From an uncultured Helicobacter sp. (lineage in GTDB: Bacteria; Campylobacterota; Campylobacteria; Campylobacterales; Helicobacteraceae): a DNA stretch of 64,000 nt. The stretch is from assembly GCF_910577135.1 (NCBI RefSeq), contig NZ_CAJTLL010000002.1, positions 120,956 to 184,955 on the forward strand, written 5' to 3'. Below, piece after piece: positions 43,513-51,645 of the stretch (positions are counted from its first letter, which is position 1; every line of letters starts with the position of its first letter). The notes below the pieces were generated by a model. It saw only the letters and a list, made by a program, of their open reading frames with translations, did not search any database and was not told the origin of the DNA. The position numbers and the translations under genes are program-made.

Positions 43513-44044
43513 CCTCCTTATGCTTTGTAGGGATTCTATATAATAATGCAAATAAAATTGTGTTTGTTTGCATTGAAATATTGATGGTTTTTGTTTGATT
43601 TTTTACAAACACTACTTTGTTGAGATTCTTTTTCTATTAAGGGGGAGGGGCTTAAATTTGCAAGTGTGGATTAGTGTTTCACACAAATGCGAAGTCGCTC
43701 CCTCCCCCTTAAAAATCCCCCACCCCGACAACGCTTTAAGAGGAGGCACTATCGTGCAATTAATTTTATACAAGTGAGGATATACCTCACTTGTGAATAA
43801 GCAATTTTAAAATCTTGTTTGTGCCAAAAACGATGGGTTGTTTTTTTGATATTTAAATATCTCAAAAAATATTTTTACTTTAATGCTTTTAATATCTTTT
43901 ATCGCAAAAAGATGTAGTCCGCATATCTCACTAAAAAATAGAGGAAGCTATCCCTCTCCTTGATTATATTTCTTATTTTATAAAAATTTTAGTATATTAA
44001 TACATATTAAAGAACAGCATTACTTTAAAAACCAAGGATAAAGT
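43513..44044. other. Intergenic region with copy 2 of the structured repeat element
   Basis: 532 bases with no convincing gene. A perfect hairpin sits at 43770-43794 inside a conserved element from about 43725. A short palindromic region GGGGGAGGGGC..GCTCCCTCCCCC (43640-43652 with 43696-43708) may fold as a long-range stem. The part just before 44045 is AT-rich and should hold the promoter of the regulator gene; TATTAATACATATTAAAG near 43994 is a candidate but not decisive. Confidence 0.55.
43770..43794 (+). repeat. Perfect hairpin in conserved intergenic element, copy 2
   Basis: ACAAGTGAGG and CCTCACTTGT form a 10-bp stem around ATATA. Compared with copy 1 at 20727-20751, the outer stem differs at two to three positions on each arm yet remains fully paired, which suggests selection for the structure or concerted origin. 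Confidence 0.75.
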
Positions 44045-44995
44045 ATGGCACTTAGCATATTAGAACGTCTGCTTATCATTTATGAGCGCTCCAACTTTAG
44101 CGTTTCACGTTTTGCGCAAATTATTGGTAAAGACAGACGCACACTCACTTCATGGATTGACAAAAGCGTGAACAAAGAGCCTTCAAAAGATGTGCTAGAT
44201 AGTATTACGCATTTTTTCCGCTATCCCCAACGTATTTGGGATAAAGATTGCGATAATGAGGAGTTTTTCGCATTGCTAACACAGATTCCAAAAAGTGAGA
44301 TTAGAATCATCGACAAAGGCTATGAAGGAAGTCTAGAGTATATTTTAGACAAAGAATCTAAGCGCCGCTTTGTGATACACCCGCGTTTCCCCTCCCCTGC
44401 TTATCGCGATAAAGTCGTTACCTTTCCTTATAAATTCGGGCATTCCGCACACGCCGCACATTTACGACAAATGCGCTACGAGCTAATGCTAGAACATAGC
44501 TTTGTAAGCACAGAGTGGTATAGTATAGAATCCTTGCTTCGCTTTACATTCTCCCCCATTGGTAATATTTACAGCATTAAGGAGCGATTGGCTATTTTGG
44601 AGCTTATGCTGGAAAGCTTTGAGGATAACTACAATAAAAGTTTGTATTTGTTTGATTCGTATAGCACAAAAATCTTTGGCGTAGATACGATTTATCTCTC
44701 TTTGCACCCTAACGAATCCTTGATGTTTTTTAAAATGCCTATAGATTCTATGATTGTAGAGATTAGCAATAAACCCCTCGTGCATAGAATCCACAAGCAT
44801 TTTACGTCCCCTTCACACGCCCCAAAGCACATTCCTAAAGACTATGCGCCGCAGATTCTTAAAATATGTATAGAATGCCTAGCTAATAAGCAAGATATGA
44901 TAGCATTTTGCAAACTCATCGCGCACAATTCGCCCTATACGCCACTTTTTTTAAGCAGTATTGCTAAAGATATGCACCATCTCTTTGAGGCATAA
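44045..44995 (+). CDS. Putative HTH regulator of unknown function
   Basis: A 316-residue soluble protein that I do not recognise. Residues about 17-40 (FSVSRFAQIIGKDRRTLTSW) look like a helix-turn-helix of the XRE/MerR-like kind, followed by a possible second helix pair. The remainder has no known motif; it contains aromatic and His-rich stretches (HPRFPSPAYRDKVVTFPYKF, FGHSAHAAHLRQMR) and could be a ligand-binding domain. No signal peptide. It stands alone: a repeat-filled gap upstream and a convergent broken OMP gene downstream. Codon use is like the neighbours, so it is not obviously recent foreign DNA. Confidence 0.6.
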   Translation: MALSILERLLIIYERSNFSVSRFAQIIGKDRRTLTSWIDKSVNKEPSKDVLDSITHFFRYPQRIWDKDCDNEEFFALLTQIPKSEIRIIDKGYEGSLEYILDKESKRRFVIHPRFPSPAYRDKVVTFPYKFGHSAHAAHLRQMRYELMLEHSFVSTEWYSIESLLRFTFSPIGNIYSIKERLAILELMLESFEDNYNKSLYLFDSYSTKIFGVDTIYLSLHPNESLMFFKMPIDSMIVEISNKPLVHRIHKHFTSPSHAPKHIPKDYAPQILKICIECLANKQDMIAFCKLIAHNSPYTPLFLSSIAKDMHHLFEA

Positions 44996-45083
44996 GCCTA
45001 AGCAAGACAAATCACATTATTGTTAAAAGCAGCAATCAACCCATAGCTTAAAGATTATCTCTATGGATTATGCTTGTAGAATG

Positions 45084-45115
45084 ATAGAATCTCACCCAAA
45101 GGAGCAAGATTCTAT
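45084..45115. terminator. Inverted repeat between convergent genes, possible terminator
   Basis: ATAGAATCT (45084-45092) and AGATTCTAT (45107-45115) are exact inverse copies with a 14-base loop, placed just after the stop of the minus-strand OMP gene. There is no T run, and AGATTCT is very common in this genome, so chance cannot be excluded. Confidence 0.3.
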
Positions 45116-45120
45116 AAGAA

Positions 45121-45806
45121 TTAGAATTGATAGTCAAAGGCAAAATATAAAATAGCCGGTATCTTGATGCTGTGCGTAACATCAAGGTTAACATAAGTAC
45201 CCCAGGGTTCTGTGGGGCGTGTGGCATTTGTAGAAGTAGAGGCAACCCACTTAACATAATCTATTGGCGAGAGTTTCACCCCTAGCTCCAAAGAAGCTTT
45301 TTGTGAGAGCTGTTTAATCACACCAAAATTCACAAAATAAGGCTGTGTAGTATGCTTGTCAAATTTTTTAATCAATGAAGCAAAATCGCCAAAGCTAAAG
45401 CCATAACCCCCACCGACAAACACTCCCCACGCATTAGGTTTATTGCTAAAAAAGAGCATATAATCAATATTAGCAACCACTTGAGTATTTTACGCCTTAT
45501 AGTCAATGGCTGTGTAGCTTCCAGAATGCAAGATGGCGTAGAATCTTGACCCTTGTCTTTGGCTAAACATAGCATTATAGCCCACACGTAAGCCATAGAG
45601 GAAGTCATAACTCGTTGTATTATCAATATCTTTACCTTCGTCTTCAGGGACTTGAAAATCAATGCCATAAAACCCGCCATAATAATGATTTTCTATCGTG
45701 TATCCATTAAGGCAGCTCCCAAGCATACCGCCAATAAATAAGCCACTCTCCTTCGCACCCAATGTGCCAACACACAACAAACTTAATAACATAAATATTT
45801 TTTCAT
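45121..45806 (-). pseudogene. Outer-membrane beta-barrel protein, broken by a 5' slip and an in-frame stop
   Basis: A small OMP of the Helicobacter type, ending in Phe (YFAFDYQF) as barrel proteins do. Two lesions are visible. First, the best start, ATG 45806 with AGGAG before it, is followed by six A and reads MKKYLCY-stop; with one more A it would read MKKIFMLLSLLCVGTLGAKE, a proper signal peptide joined to the main frame. Second, at 45492-45490 a TAA stands in the same frame between AIDYKA and NTQVVANIDYM. The main frame otherwise runs 45792-45121 (GLFIGGMLGSC, YGLRVGYNAMF, then GVFVGGGYGFSFGDF). Silent in this assembly. A run of 15 T lies about 73 bases upstream. Confidence 0.8.
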
Positions 45807-46430
45807 TCTCTCTCCTTATGTGAAATCTTATGCAAGAATCTTGCTAAGCCTTGCTGGTATGAGAGTACATCAAATTTGTTTTTTTTTTTTTTTGATTAAG
45901 AGGAGGCTAATATATGTCATCTTAGCCTATATTGTTACTACTTTACACATAAATAAGCTGCATTAGGGAATACGATGAGTTTTAGCAAAATATAGTATAA
46001 AGATTCTGTATCTGTTTGCTTACACTTTAGTATAAAAAATTGCACAAAGTGGAGATTTGACTTCACACGAAGCTACAATAGCAAAGGCGTAATAGAATAA
46101 GCCTAAAGGGTAGAGAGGTAATCTCTATTTTAGAATATTTTTCATTTTACTTAAATGAATTGGCTTACTCTTTTGTTCTCTAGATTGTTTTGAGTTTTGC
46201 AAACTCTCGCTAATGCAAAAAGAATGTATTAATCTTTATAATGATAAGCAGAAATAATCACCCCACAAGCCCACAAACAAAGAAAAAAGCAATAATCAAT
46301 CAAAACAAATCGCTTTATAAATTATGAGAGAAAAAATATTTTACAAAACTTTAAGTTGCAAAACGTAATGATTAAACCATTTATTTCGTCATTTTTGGAA
46401 TAGCAATAACTTTTTCTATGGAGGTGAATT
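45807..46430. other. AT-rich intergenic region between divergent OMP remnant and peptide gene
   Basis: About 620 bases. It contains the poly-T tract, then no gene. ACGAAGCTACAATAGCAAAG (46068-46087) continuing to GCGTAATAGAATAAG on its reverse strand resembles the CTATTATGGCTACGCTGTTG sequence near 20772. The last 100 bases are AT-rich and must hold the promoter for the small peptide gene at 46431; no certain -10 was chosen. Confidence 0.5.
45879..45893. repeat. Poly-T tract (15 T) upstream of OMP remnant
   Basis: Fifteen T on the plus strand (poly-A relative to the minus-strand OMP gene), about 73 bases before its likely ATG. In H. pylori, promoter-linked T/A tracts upstream of OMP genes (for example sabA) tune transcription by length; the same may apply here. 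Confidence 0.8.
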
Positions 46431-46673
46431 ATGAAAAAGATAGCTTTAGGTTTTTTAGTTCTAGGACTTACTTCATTAAGCGCAATAGAATCTGCGCAAA
46501 AAAGTGAGCAAAATATTAACTTAACACAAGAGGATATGAAAGCGCTCTTCATATCCCATAATGTCAATGCTATTGTGCTAACCCAAGAGGAAATGCACAA
46601 TACCCAAGGACAGGGCTTTCTTGCTTCTCTTGGTGTGGGATTTCTTGTTGATGGGTTACAACTGCATTTTTAA
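46431..46673 (+). CDS. Small exported peptide with LTQEEM..TQG motif
   Basis: An 80-residue precursor with a clear Sec signal peptide (MKKIALGFLVLGLTSLSA). The mature part has two similar segments, LTQEDMKALF (31-40) and LTQEEMHNTQG (50-60), then a Gly-rich hydrophobic tail (FLASLGVGFLVDGLQLHF). The second segment followed by Gly recalls double-glycine leader patterns of secreted peptides, but that is only a resemblance and the Sec signal argues for a different route. GGAGGTG lies 5 bases before the ATG, one of the strongest ribosome sites in the window, so high expression is likely. A beta-barrel gene follows after 43 bases. Family not recognised. Confidence 0.7.
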   Translation: MKKIALGFLVLGLTSLSAIESAQKSEQNINLTQEDMKALFISHNVNAIVLTQEEMHNTQGQGFLASLGVGFLVDGLQLHF

Positions 46674-46716
46674 GGGAAATTGTAACGATTGGTATGTAAG
46701 CGTTAGGCTTTAAGCT

Positions 46717-47478
46717 ATGGGTAAAACCCTTTTTGTCTTCTTGCTTCTTGTAGGCAATGCTCTTGCCTACACCTGCAATACAAGTTATTGTGATGATGAC
46801 CGCCTAGGTATAGGTGCACATTATAGCAGCCTTAAATCTCCATTGTCTCAAGCGCACAACACAGGTGCTTATCTTTCTATATATTCTGGATATCATTGGC
46901 AAAGATTGTATTTGGCTGTTGATACTCTAGTGGGTTTTACACGTCCTATCTTTACATCTTATGCCGACTCTAGCACTCACAAAGAGAGTAAAGCCTATTT
47001 CTTTAGCTCTGTGGCAGCACATATTGGGTTAAAACTTGACGAGAGAGATAGGCTCTTTTTTATTTATCTTGCACCACGAATTGAGGGCTATCGTTTTAGC
47101 CAGTATGAAAAGGGAGGATTTACAGCGGGCTATGTATCTGTAGGTCCTTCTCTATTTAATCGCACCACTCTTACAGAGCGTTTAGCATTTGAGGCAAATT
47201 TAGGCATAGCTCCATTTGTTGCTAGACGTTATATGGGTGAAGACTTTGAATCTATGGCACCTAGCCTTGATGGAAGCTATAGAATCGACGCTTCTATTGG
47301 GCTACTCTTCAAACGTAGTAGCCCTTATAGTAAGAGGACAGATTTTTATGTGCGTCTTAATGGCACATTACTCAATAATAAGTCCTATATACATTCCTCT
47401 TCTCTTACACAACCCGCAAGTAAGGATTATGCACTTATGCTAGAGTGCGGTATGGTGCTTGAAAATCTCTTCCGCTAA
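46717..47478 (+). CDS. Outer-membrane beta-barrel protein of unknown family
   Basis: A 253-residue protein with a signal peptide (about MGKTLFVFLLLVGNALA) and a mature part of alternating hydrophobic strands: LGIGAHYSSLKS, GAYLSIYSGYHW, LYLAVDTLVGF, AAHIGLKLDERDRLFFIYLA, FTAGYVSVGPSLF, RIDASIGLLFKR, ending in MVLENLFR. This pattern with Gly and aromatic girdles fits a barrel of about 10-12 strands. CNTSYC at the mature N-terminus may form a disulfide. No obvious Shine-Dalgarno precedes the ATG, so expression may depend on the strongly initiated peptide gene upstream. Not similar by eye to the two broken OMPs in the window. Confidence 0.7.
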   Translation: MGKTLFVFLLLVGNALAYTCNTSYCDDDRLGIGAHYSSLKSPLSQAHNTGAYLSIYSGYHWQRLYLAVDTLVGFTRPIFTSYADSSTHKESKAYFFSSVAAHIGLKLDERDRLFFIYLAPRIEGYRFSQYEKGGFTAGYVSVGPSLFNRTTLTERLAFEANLGIAPFVARRYMGEDFESMAPSLDGSYRIDASIGLLFKRSSPYSKRTDFYVRLNGTLLNNKSYIHSSSLTQPASKDYALMLECGMVLENLFR

Positions 47479-47563
47479 TATCCTCCAAGGATAAGAGTTT
47501 AATTCACTTTCTCTTACCCATCCTGCCTTAAATTTTACAAGATTCCAAAGATTATAATCCACA

Positions 47564-48346
47564 CTAGATTCTTAACACATATTCATCTTGCTGTAGGCTT
47601 AAGTGGAGGCGCACATTATATAGGGCACTTAGAGCAGATTCGCTTAAAAGTGCTTTTGCGTCTCCAAAGGTCGCATTTGTAGAGCTATGAAAGCTATCAT
47701 CGATTTTGTGGAGTAAAATTGCCTTATGTGAGAGAAATCGCGCGTGAGAGGGAAAATGTGTGTTTAAAATCACGCTTACGCCATTTTGGGAGCATTGCTT
47801 GAGAGTATCGCATATTGTCTTTTGATTGAAAAAATCAAGGTTAGATTCAGGCTCATCTAAAATCAATACGCGAGGCTTTTTGACTAACGCACGGGCGAAA
47901 AGCACCATTTGCAGCTCTCCGCCACTTAAGGCTAGGCACCACTTTTGCGCTAAATGAGATAGCTTCAGCTCATCTAACATCGCTAGAGAATCTTCAAAGT
48001 GCTTTGCCTTAGGCTTAATACCCACAAAAGGATTACACTCAAGAGCCACCATATCAAGCACTTTCATGTCAAAGCTATAAGTCTTTGCCTGTGGCACATA
48101 GGAGATAATCTTCCACATCTCCTTGTGTGTATAATGCCCTAAAGCCTTACCCATAAGCAGACTTTCCCCCGCGCTCCATTTGAGCAGCCCTACCATACAT
48201 TTGAGCAATGTCGTCTTTCCCGCACCATTGCGCCCTAGAATGCTTAACACCTCTCCCTCCTGCAGAGTGCAGTTAATGTTTCTTAGAATCTCCTGCTTTT
48301 TGCCCTTGTAGATTCTATAAAATGAGGCATTATCAATCCTAAGCAT
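47564..48346 (-). CDS. Ferric-complex ABC transporter ATP-binding protein (FecE-like)
   Basis: A 260-residue ATPase of the iron-siderophore/haem/B12 importer class. Walker A is GRNGAGKTT, the signature is LSGGELQMVLFARAL, Walker B is RVLILDEPESNLD, and the switch His is in LNTHFPSH. The start at 48346 (MLRIDNASFY) is set by AAAAGGAGC; longer in-frame starts would run into the permease gene. It follows the permease by 4 bases. Would drive uptake through the FecD-like permease with the periplasmic protein encoded at 53127. H. pylori has similar fecD-fecE genes. Confidence 0.93.
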   Translation of the reverse strand: MLRIDNASFYRIYKGKKQEILRNINCTLQEGEVLSILGRNGAGKTTLLKCMVGLLKWSAGESLLMGKALGHYTHKEMWKIISYVPQAKTYSFDMKVLDMVALECNPFVGIKPKAKHFEDSLAMLDELKLSHLAQKWCLALSGGELQMVLFARALVKKPRVLILDEPESNLDFFNQKTICDTLKQCSQNGVSVILNTHFPSHARFLSHKAILLHKIDDSFHSSTNATFGDAKALLSESALSALYNVRLHLSLQQDEYVLRI

Positions 48347-48350
48347 ATTA

Positions 48351-49340
48351 TTAGCTCCTTTTACTTTTACGCAAGATGTAGATAAAAAATGGCGCACCAA
48401 AAAGCGAAGTAAGGATAGAGATGGGAATCTGTGAAGCAGACATCGTGCGCGAGAATGTATCCACCACAACTAAAAATAACGCCCCTATAAACAAACTCAA
48501 AGGCACAATCTTGCTTGTATCATTGCCTACTATAAGCCTTGCGATATGTGGCACAAGCAGCCCTATCCAGCCTATCACACCACATACACTAATCGCACAG
48601 GCAACAATCATCGTGCTTGCAAATATGCTTAAAACGCGCAAGAGAGGTAGATTCACACCTAGAGAAATCGCCTCATCATCTTGCAGCATTAAGAGATTAA
48701 GCTTCCAGCGCAAGATAAAAATTACGCCTATCCCCAGCATAATACCCACTAAACTCCATATCACATACGTATCTAGCGAAGTATCTAATGAGCCTAAAAG
48801 CCAATAAGTAATGCTAGGCAAAGTATCCTGCGGGTCAGCTACATATTTGCAAATGCCAATCAAGCTTTGAAACAACGCGCCGATGATAATCCCGCTTAGA
48901 ATCATACTTGTAGTTTCATAGGGCATATTTTTGTTATAGCCTATCAGCACGACTAAGGCTAAAGAAGCTAAGCCAAAGATAAAGCCTACAAAGCTAATAT
49001 AGCCTATACTTAACCCTAGCAGCAGCCCAAGCACCGCGCCAAAGCTCACTCCGCTTGTAACGCCCAAAATATCAGGCGTGGCTAGAGGATTCCTAAACAG
49101 ACTTTGAAATGCCACTCCCGCCGCACTAAGCCCCGCTCCTATGACAATGGCTAAAATAATGCGAGGCAGACGAAAGGAGAAGATAATATTACTCTGTGTC
49201 TCATCGCCTTGTCCTACAAGGCAATATAGCACATCAATAAAGGAGATATTATATCGCCCCACACTTAAGCAAAAACTCCCCACAAGCGCAATAATAAGAA
49301 TCTCGCCACTATATAACACCAAAGGCTTAACAAGATTCAT
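48351..49340 (-). CDS. Ferric-complex ABC transporter permease (FecD-like)
   Basis: A BtuC/FecCD-family permease of about 329 residues with about ten membrane helices. Family marks include FRLPRIILAIVIGAGLSAAG, FRNPLATPDILGVTSG and GLLVPHIARLIVG. The ATG at 49340 overlaps the stop of the receptor gene (TAATG), so translation is coupled; a TTG four codons upstream is less likely. As only one permease gene exists, it should work as a homodimer with the FecE-like ATPase. Confidence 0.93.
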   Translation of the reverse strand: MNLVKPLVLYSGEILIIALVGSFCLSVGRYNISFIDVLYCLVGQGDETQSNIIFSFRLPRIILAIVIGAGLSAAGVAFQSLFRNPLATPDILGVTSGVSFGAVLGLLLGLSIGYISFVGFIFGLASLALVVLIGYNKNMPYETTSMILSGIIIGALFQSLIGICKYVADPQDTLPSITYWLLGSLDTSLDTYVIWSLVGIMLGIGVIFILRWKLNLLMLQDDEAISLGVNLPLLRVLSIFASTMIVACAISVCGVIGWIGLLVPHIARLIVGNDTSKIVPLSLFIGALFLVVVDTFSRTMSASQIPISILTSLFGAPFFIYILRKSKRS

Positions 49341-51535
49341 TAGTAATTCCAAATATATTTCACAAATACATTTCTACCGGGCTCAACAAGCGGATTGGTA
49401 AGCGCGATATTATGATTTATGCTTTGCACCACCACAGGATTGCGCCCTATACTATCAAAGAGATTACTCACCCCTACTAAAAGCTCCATATCTTGCGCCC
49501 TCGCGCTAAAGCCCCCTAGCTTTAATCCCACATAGATATCACTCATCGTATAAGCCGTAGTCTTGCGCTCTTCACCCACATCTATGCGCGTTTTTGTTCC
49601 ATAGGCTCTTTGCGTCCAGTGTAAATGCCATTTGCGGAAGTTTAAATCAAAAGAAACCTGCCCATAAAGTGGTGCAAGATAGGCAATAGGCTTTTTATCA
49701 GTGATATTTTGCCCATAGTTATACGCTCCTGCATAACGTATCACAAACACATCATCAAAAAAGCTATGTCTGCCCTCTAGCTCCGCTCCGGTGATATATG
49801 CTCGTCCCACATTCTCATAGCGATACAAATTTGTAACATTTGTAATGTTAGCATTTTGATAGGTGCTAAGGGTCAGCATATCTTGATAGTAAGTAAAGAA
49901 TCCTATTAATGAGACAAAGTGATTATCACTTTGGATTCTAAAGCCAAATTCCGCGCTTTGTGAATACTCTGGTTTAATGAGCGGATTTGCTAATGTAAGC
50001 GAAGAGTTGCCTCCGGGAGTGGTTTGCATACGAGTGCCTGCGGCTGGGGCTTTGAAATTATGCGAGATATTGATCACATTGCTCACATAATCATTAAAAA
50101 ATAGCACAGAGCCAAGCGCACCTGTGATTGCGCCATTGTGGATAATGCTATTTTCATCTAAGAGTTTTGCGGATTCTATATAACTAGCTTGATTGTTCCC
50201 TCCTGCAATCTGTGTATTTTCCGTGCTTGAGCGGGTTTTGGAAATAGTGCTTAGCACATAATCCCCGCGCAAAGAGGCAGAGAGTATCCAATTATTTGTC
50301 GCGCTATAATCATCTTTTGCAAAGATGGCAAAGTCTGTGCTGGTGCTGGGACGATTGGTCGTATTGGCAGCACCGCTCCCAAGATTAATCTGTCGCACTT
50401 GTGTGGGTGAGATAGTACTTTCAAACTCCACGCCATAAGCGAGACTATGCTTCCCTATCACACTATTATAGATAAGCCTTCCGCCAAAATAATTATTATC
50501 ATAAACTTTTTGGTGGATATTTGCGCCATTATTAAATGCACTGCGATTATTCCAAATATCCGTATCCCAATGGCGATAGTACAAATAACTCTCCATAGAA
50601 TCTGCAAAGCTTAGATTATAAGACTTCGCGCCAATGCGGAGATAATATTCACTTATAGGATTTTCGCTCATATAGATTCCATAAGAGCTTCCCGGAGCTG
50701 CGCCATAACCTCCTGCGCGATGAGATTCTATCCTTGTGATACGCCCTTGTGTGTAATAACGTGTGGCATTCTTTGTATAGCCGATGTTAAAATCTATGCC
50801 ATAGTAGTTAAAAGATGAGTTTTTCGCCTTGTTGCTGCCATTTTCGGTGATGGGTGTGCTGTAATCACTCGCAGTCTTTGCTCCAAAGCCAATAAGCATA
50901 TCCCAGCCTCCGCCTAATATCTCTGCCCTCCCGCCAAAGAGATTATTCACACTACCATACTCTAAAGCTCGGATTCTCGCTGTGGCTTTGAAAGACTCGC
51001 CCCCGATATTGTAATTTGACGTGCGAGAGCGGAAGTTAATCACGCCATTTTGCGCATCACTCCCCCAAAGTGAGCTAGCCGCACCGCGCAAAACTTCTAT
51101 ACTCTCAAAAGCATAAGGATCTAGGGTATTAAACTCTAAAGTAGAGCGTCCAGAGAAGCGCACTCCATCAATCATTATGATGGAGCGTTGATTATTACTA
51201 TTTTGCCCACGGAATGTAATCTGCCCATTAATCCCACCAGAGCGGGAATACAAAATGCCCGGGACATTTTCTAGCACACTTTGGATATTACCCGTGCTCG
51301 ATTCTAGCAATGTATTGCTATCAACAATACTGATTTGCTTACTTTGAAACTCTAGTGGCAACTCACTTGAAGAGACTTGCGCCTTGATAACAGACTTTTC
51401 AAGTTTCACATTTTGTATATTTTCATTCTCATTACTGATTTTTGAATCTTGCATATTATTCTCTTGTGTAAAACCAAATGTGCAAAAAAGTAAAGTAGCA
51501 TAGATATATGTAAAATTGGGAATTGTGGCTTTCAT
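49340..51535 (-). CDS. TonB-dependent outer-membrane receptor
   Basis: A 731-residue receptor. The signal peptide is about MKATIPNFTYIYATLLFCTF; a plug domain follows (GNIQSVLENVPGILYSRSGG, RSIIMIDGVRFSGR, IEVLRGAASSLWGSDAQNGV), then a 22-strand barrel that ends VFVKYIWNY. The plug resembles FepA/CirA/BtuB-type receptors; the substrate is likely a ferric siderophore or similar metal complex, given the FecDE genes downstream. ATG 51535 has AAAAGGAC before it. Receptor, permease and ATPase form one operon. tonB and exbBD are not in the window. Confidence 0.93.
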   Translation of the reverse strand: MKATIPNFTYIYATLLFCTFGFTQENNMQDSKISNENENIQNVKLEKSVIKAQVSSSELPLEFQSKQISIVDSNTLLESSTGNIQSVLENVPGILYSRSGGINGQITFRGQNSNNQRSIIMIDGVRFSGRSTLEFNTLDPYAFESIEVLRGAASSLWGSDAQNGVINFRSRTSNYNIGGESFKATARIRALEYGSVNNLFGGRAEILGGGWDMLIGFGAKTASDYSTPITENGSNKAKNSSFNYYGIDFNIGYTKNATRYYTQGRITRIESHRAGGYGAAPGSSYGIYMSENPISEYYLRIGAKSYNLSFADSMESYLYYRHWDTDIWNNRSAFNNGANIHQKVYDNNYFGGRLIYNSVIGKHSLAYGVEFESTISPTQVRQINLGSGAANTTNRPSTSTDFAIFAKDDYSATNNWILSASLRGDYVLSTISKTRSSTENTQIAGGNNQASYIESAKLLDENSIIHNGAITGALGSVLFFNDYVSNVINISHNFKAPAAGTRMQTTPGGNSSLTLANPLIKPEYSQSAEFGFRIQSDNHFVSLIGFFTYYQDMLTLSTYQNANITNVTNLYRYENVGRAYITGAELEGRHSFFDDVFVIRYAGAYNYGQNITDKKPIAYLAPLYGQVSFDLNFRKWHLHWTQRAYGTKTRIDVGEERKTTAYTMSDIYVGLKLGGFSARAQDMELLVGVSNLFDSIGRNPVVVQSINHNIALTNPLVEPGRNVFVKYIWNY

Positions 51536-51645
51536 TATGCGTCCTTTTAAGTAAAAATTAAAATTAAGAGCGGTTATTGTATTGAAAAAGAAAAAAAACG
51601 CAATAGAATTTCCAAGATTCTTAAAACAACACAAAAGGAGAAAAA
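51536..51645. promoter_or_regulatory. Divergent promoter region of the iron-uptake locus
   Basis: 110 AT-rich bases between the receptor (minus) and the two-domain protein (plus). Both operons must start here. No clear Fur box (inverted GATAAT/ATTATC) was found by eye, though TAAAAATTAAAATTAAG is compatible with the loose AT-rich operators of Helicobacter Fur. Confidence 0.4.

Noticed and set aside
43595..43777. 60-codon frame in the gap after the RND pump
   Set aside because: It overlaps the repeated hairpin element and has no start signals or family resemblance.
51536..51645. A Fur box in the divergent iron promoter
   Set aside because: Only generic AT-rich sequence is seen; no inverted repeat near the known consensus could be identified.
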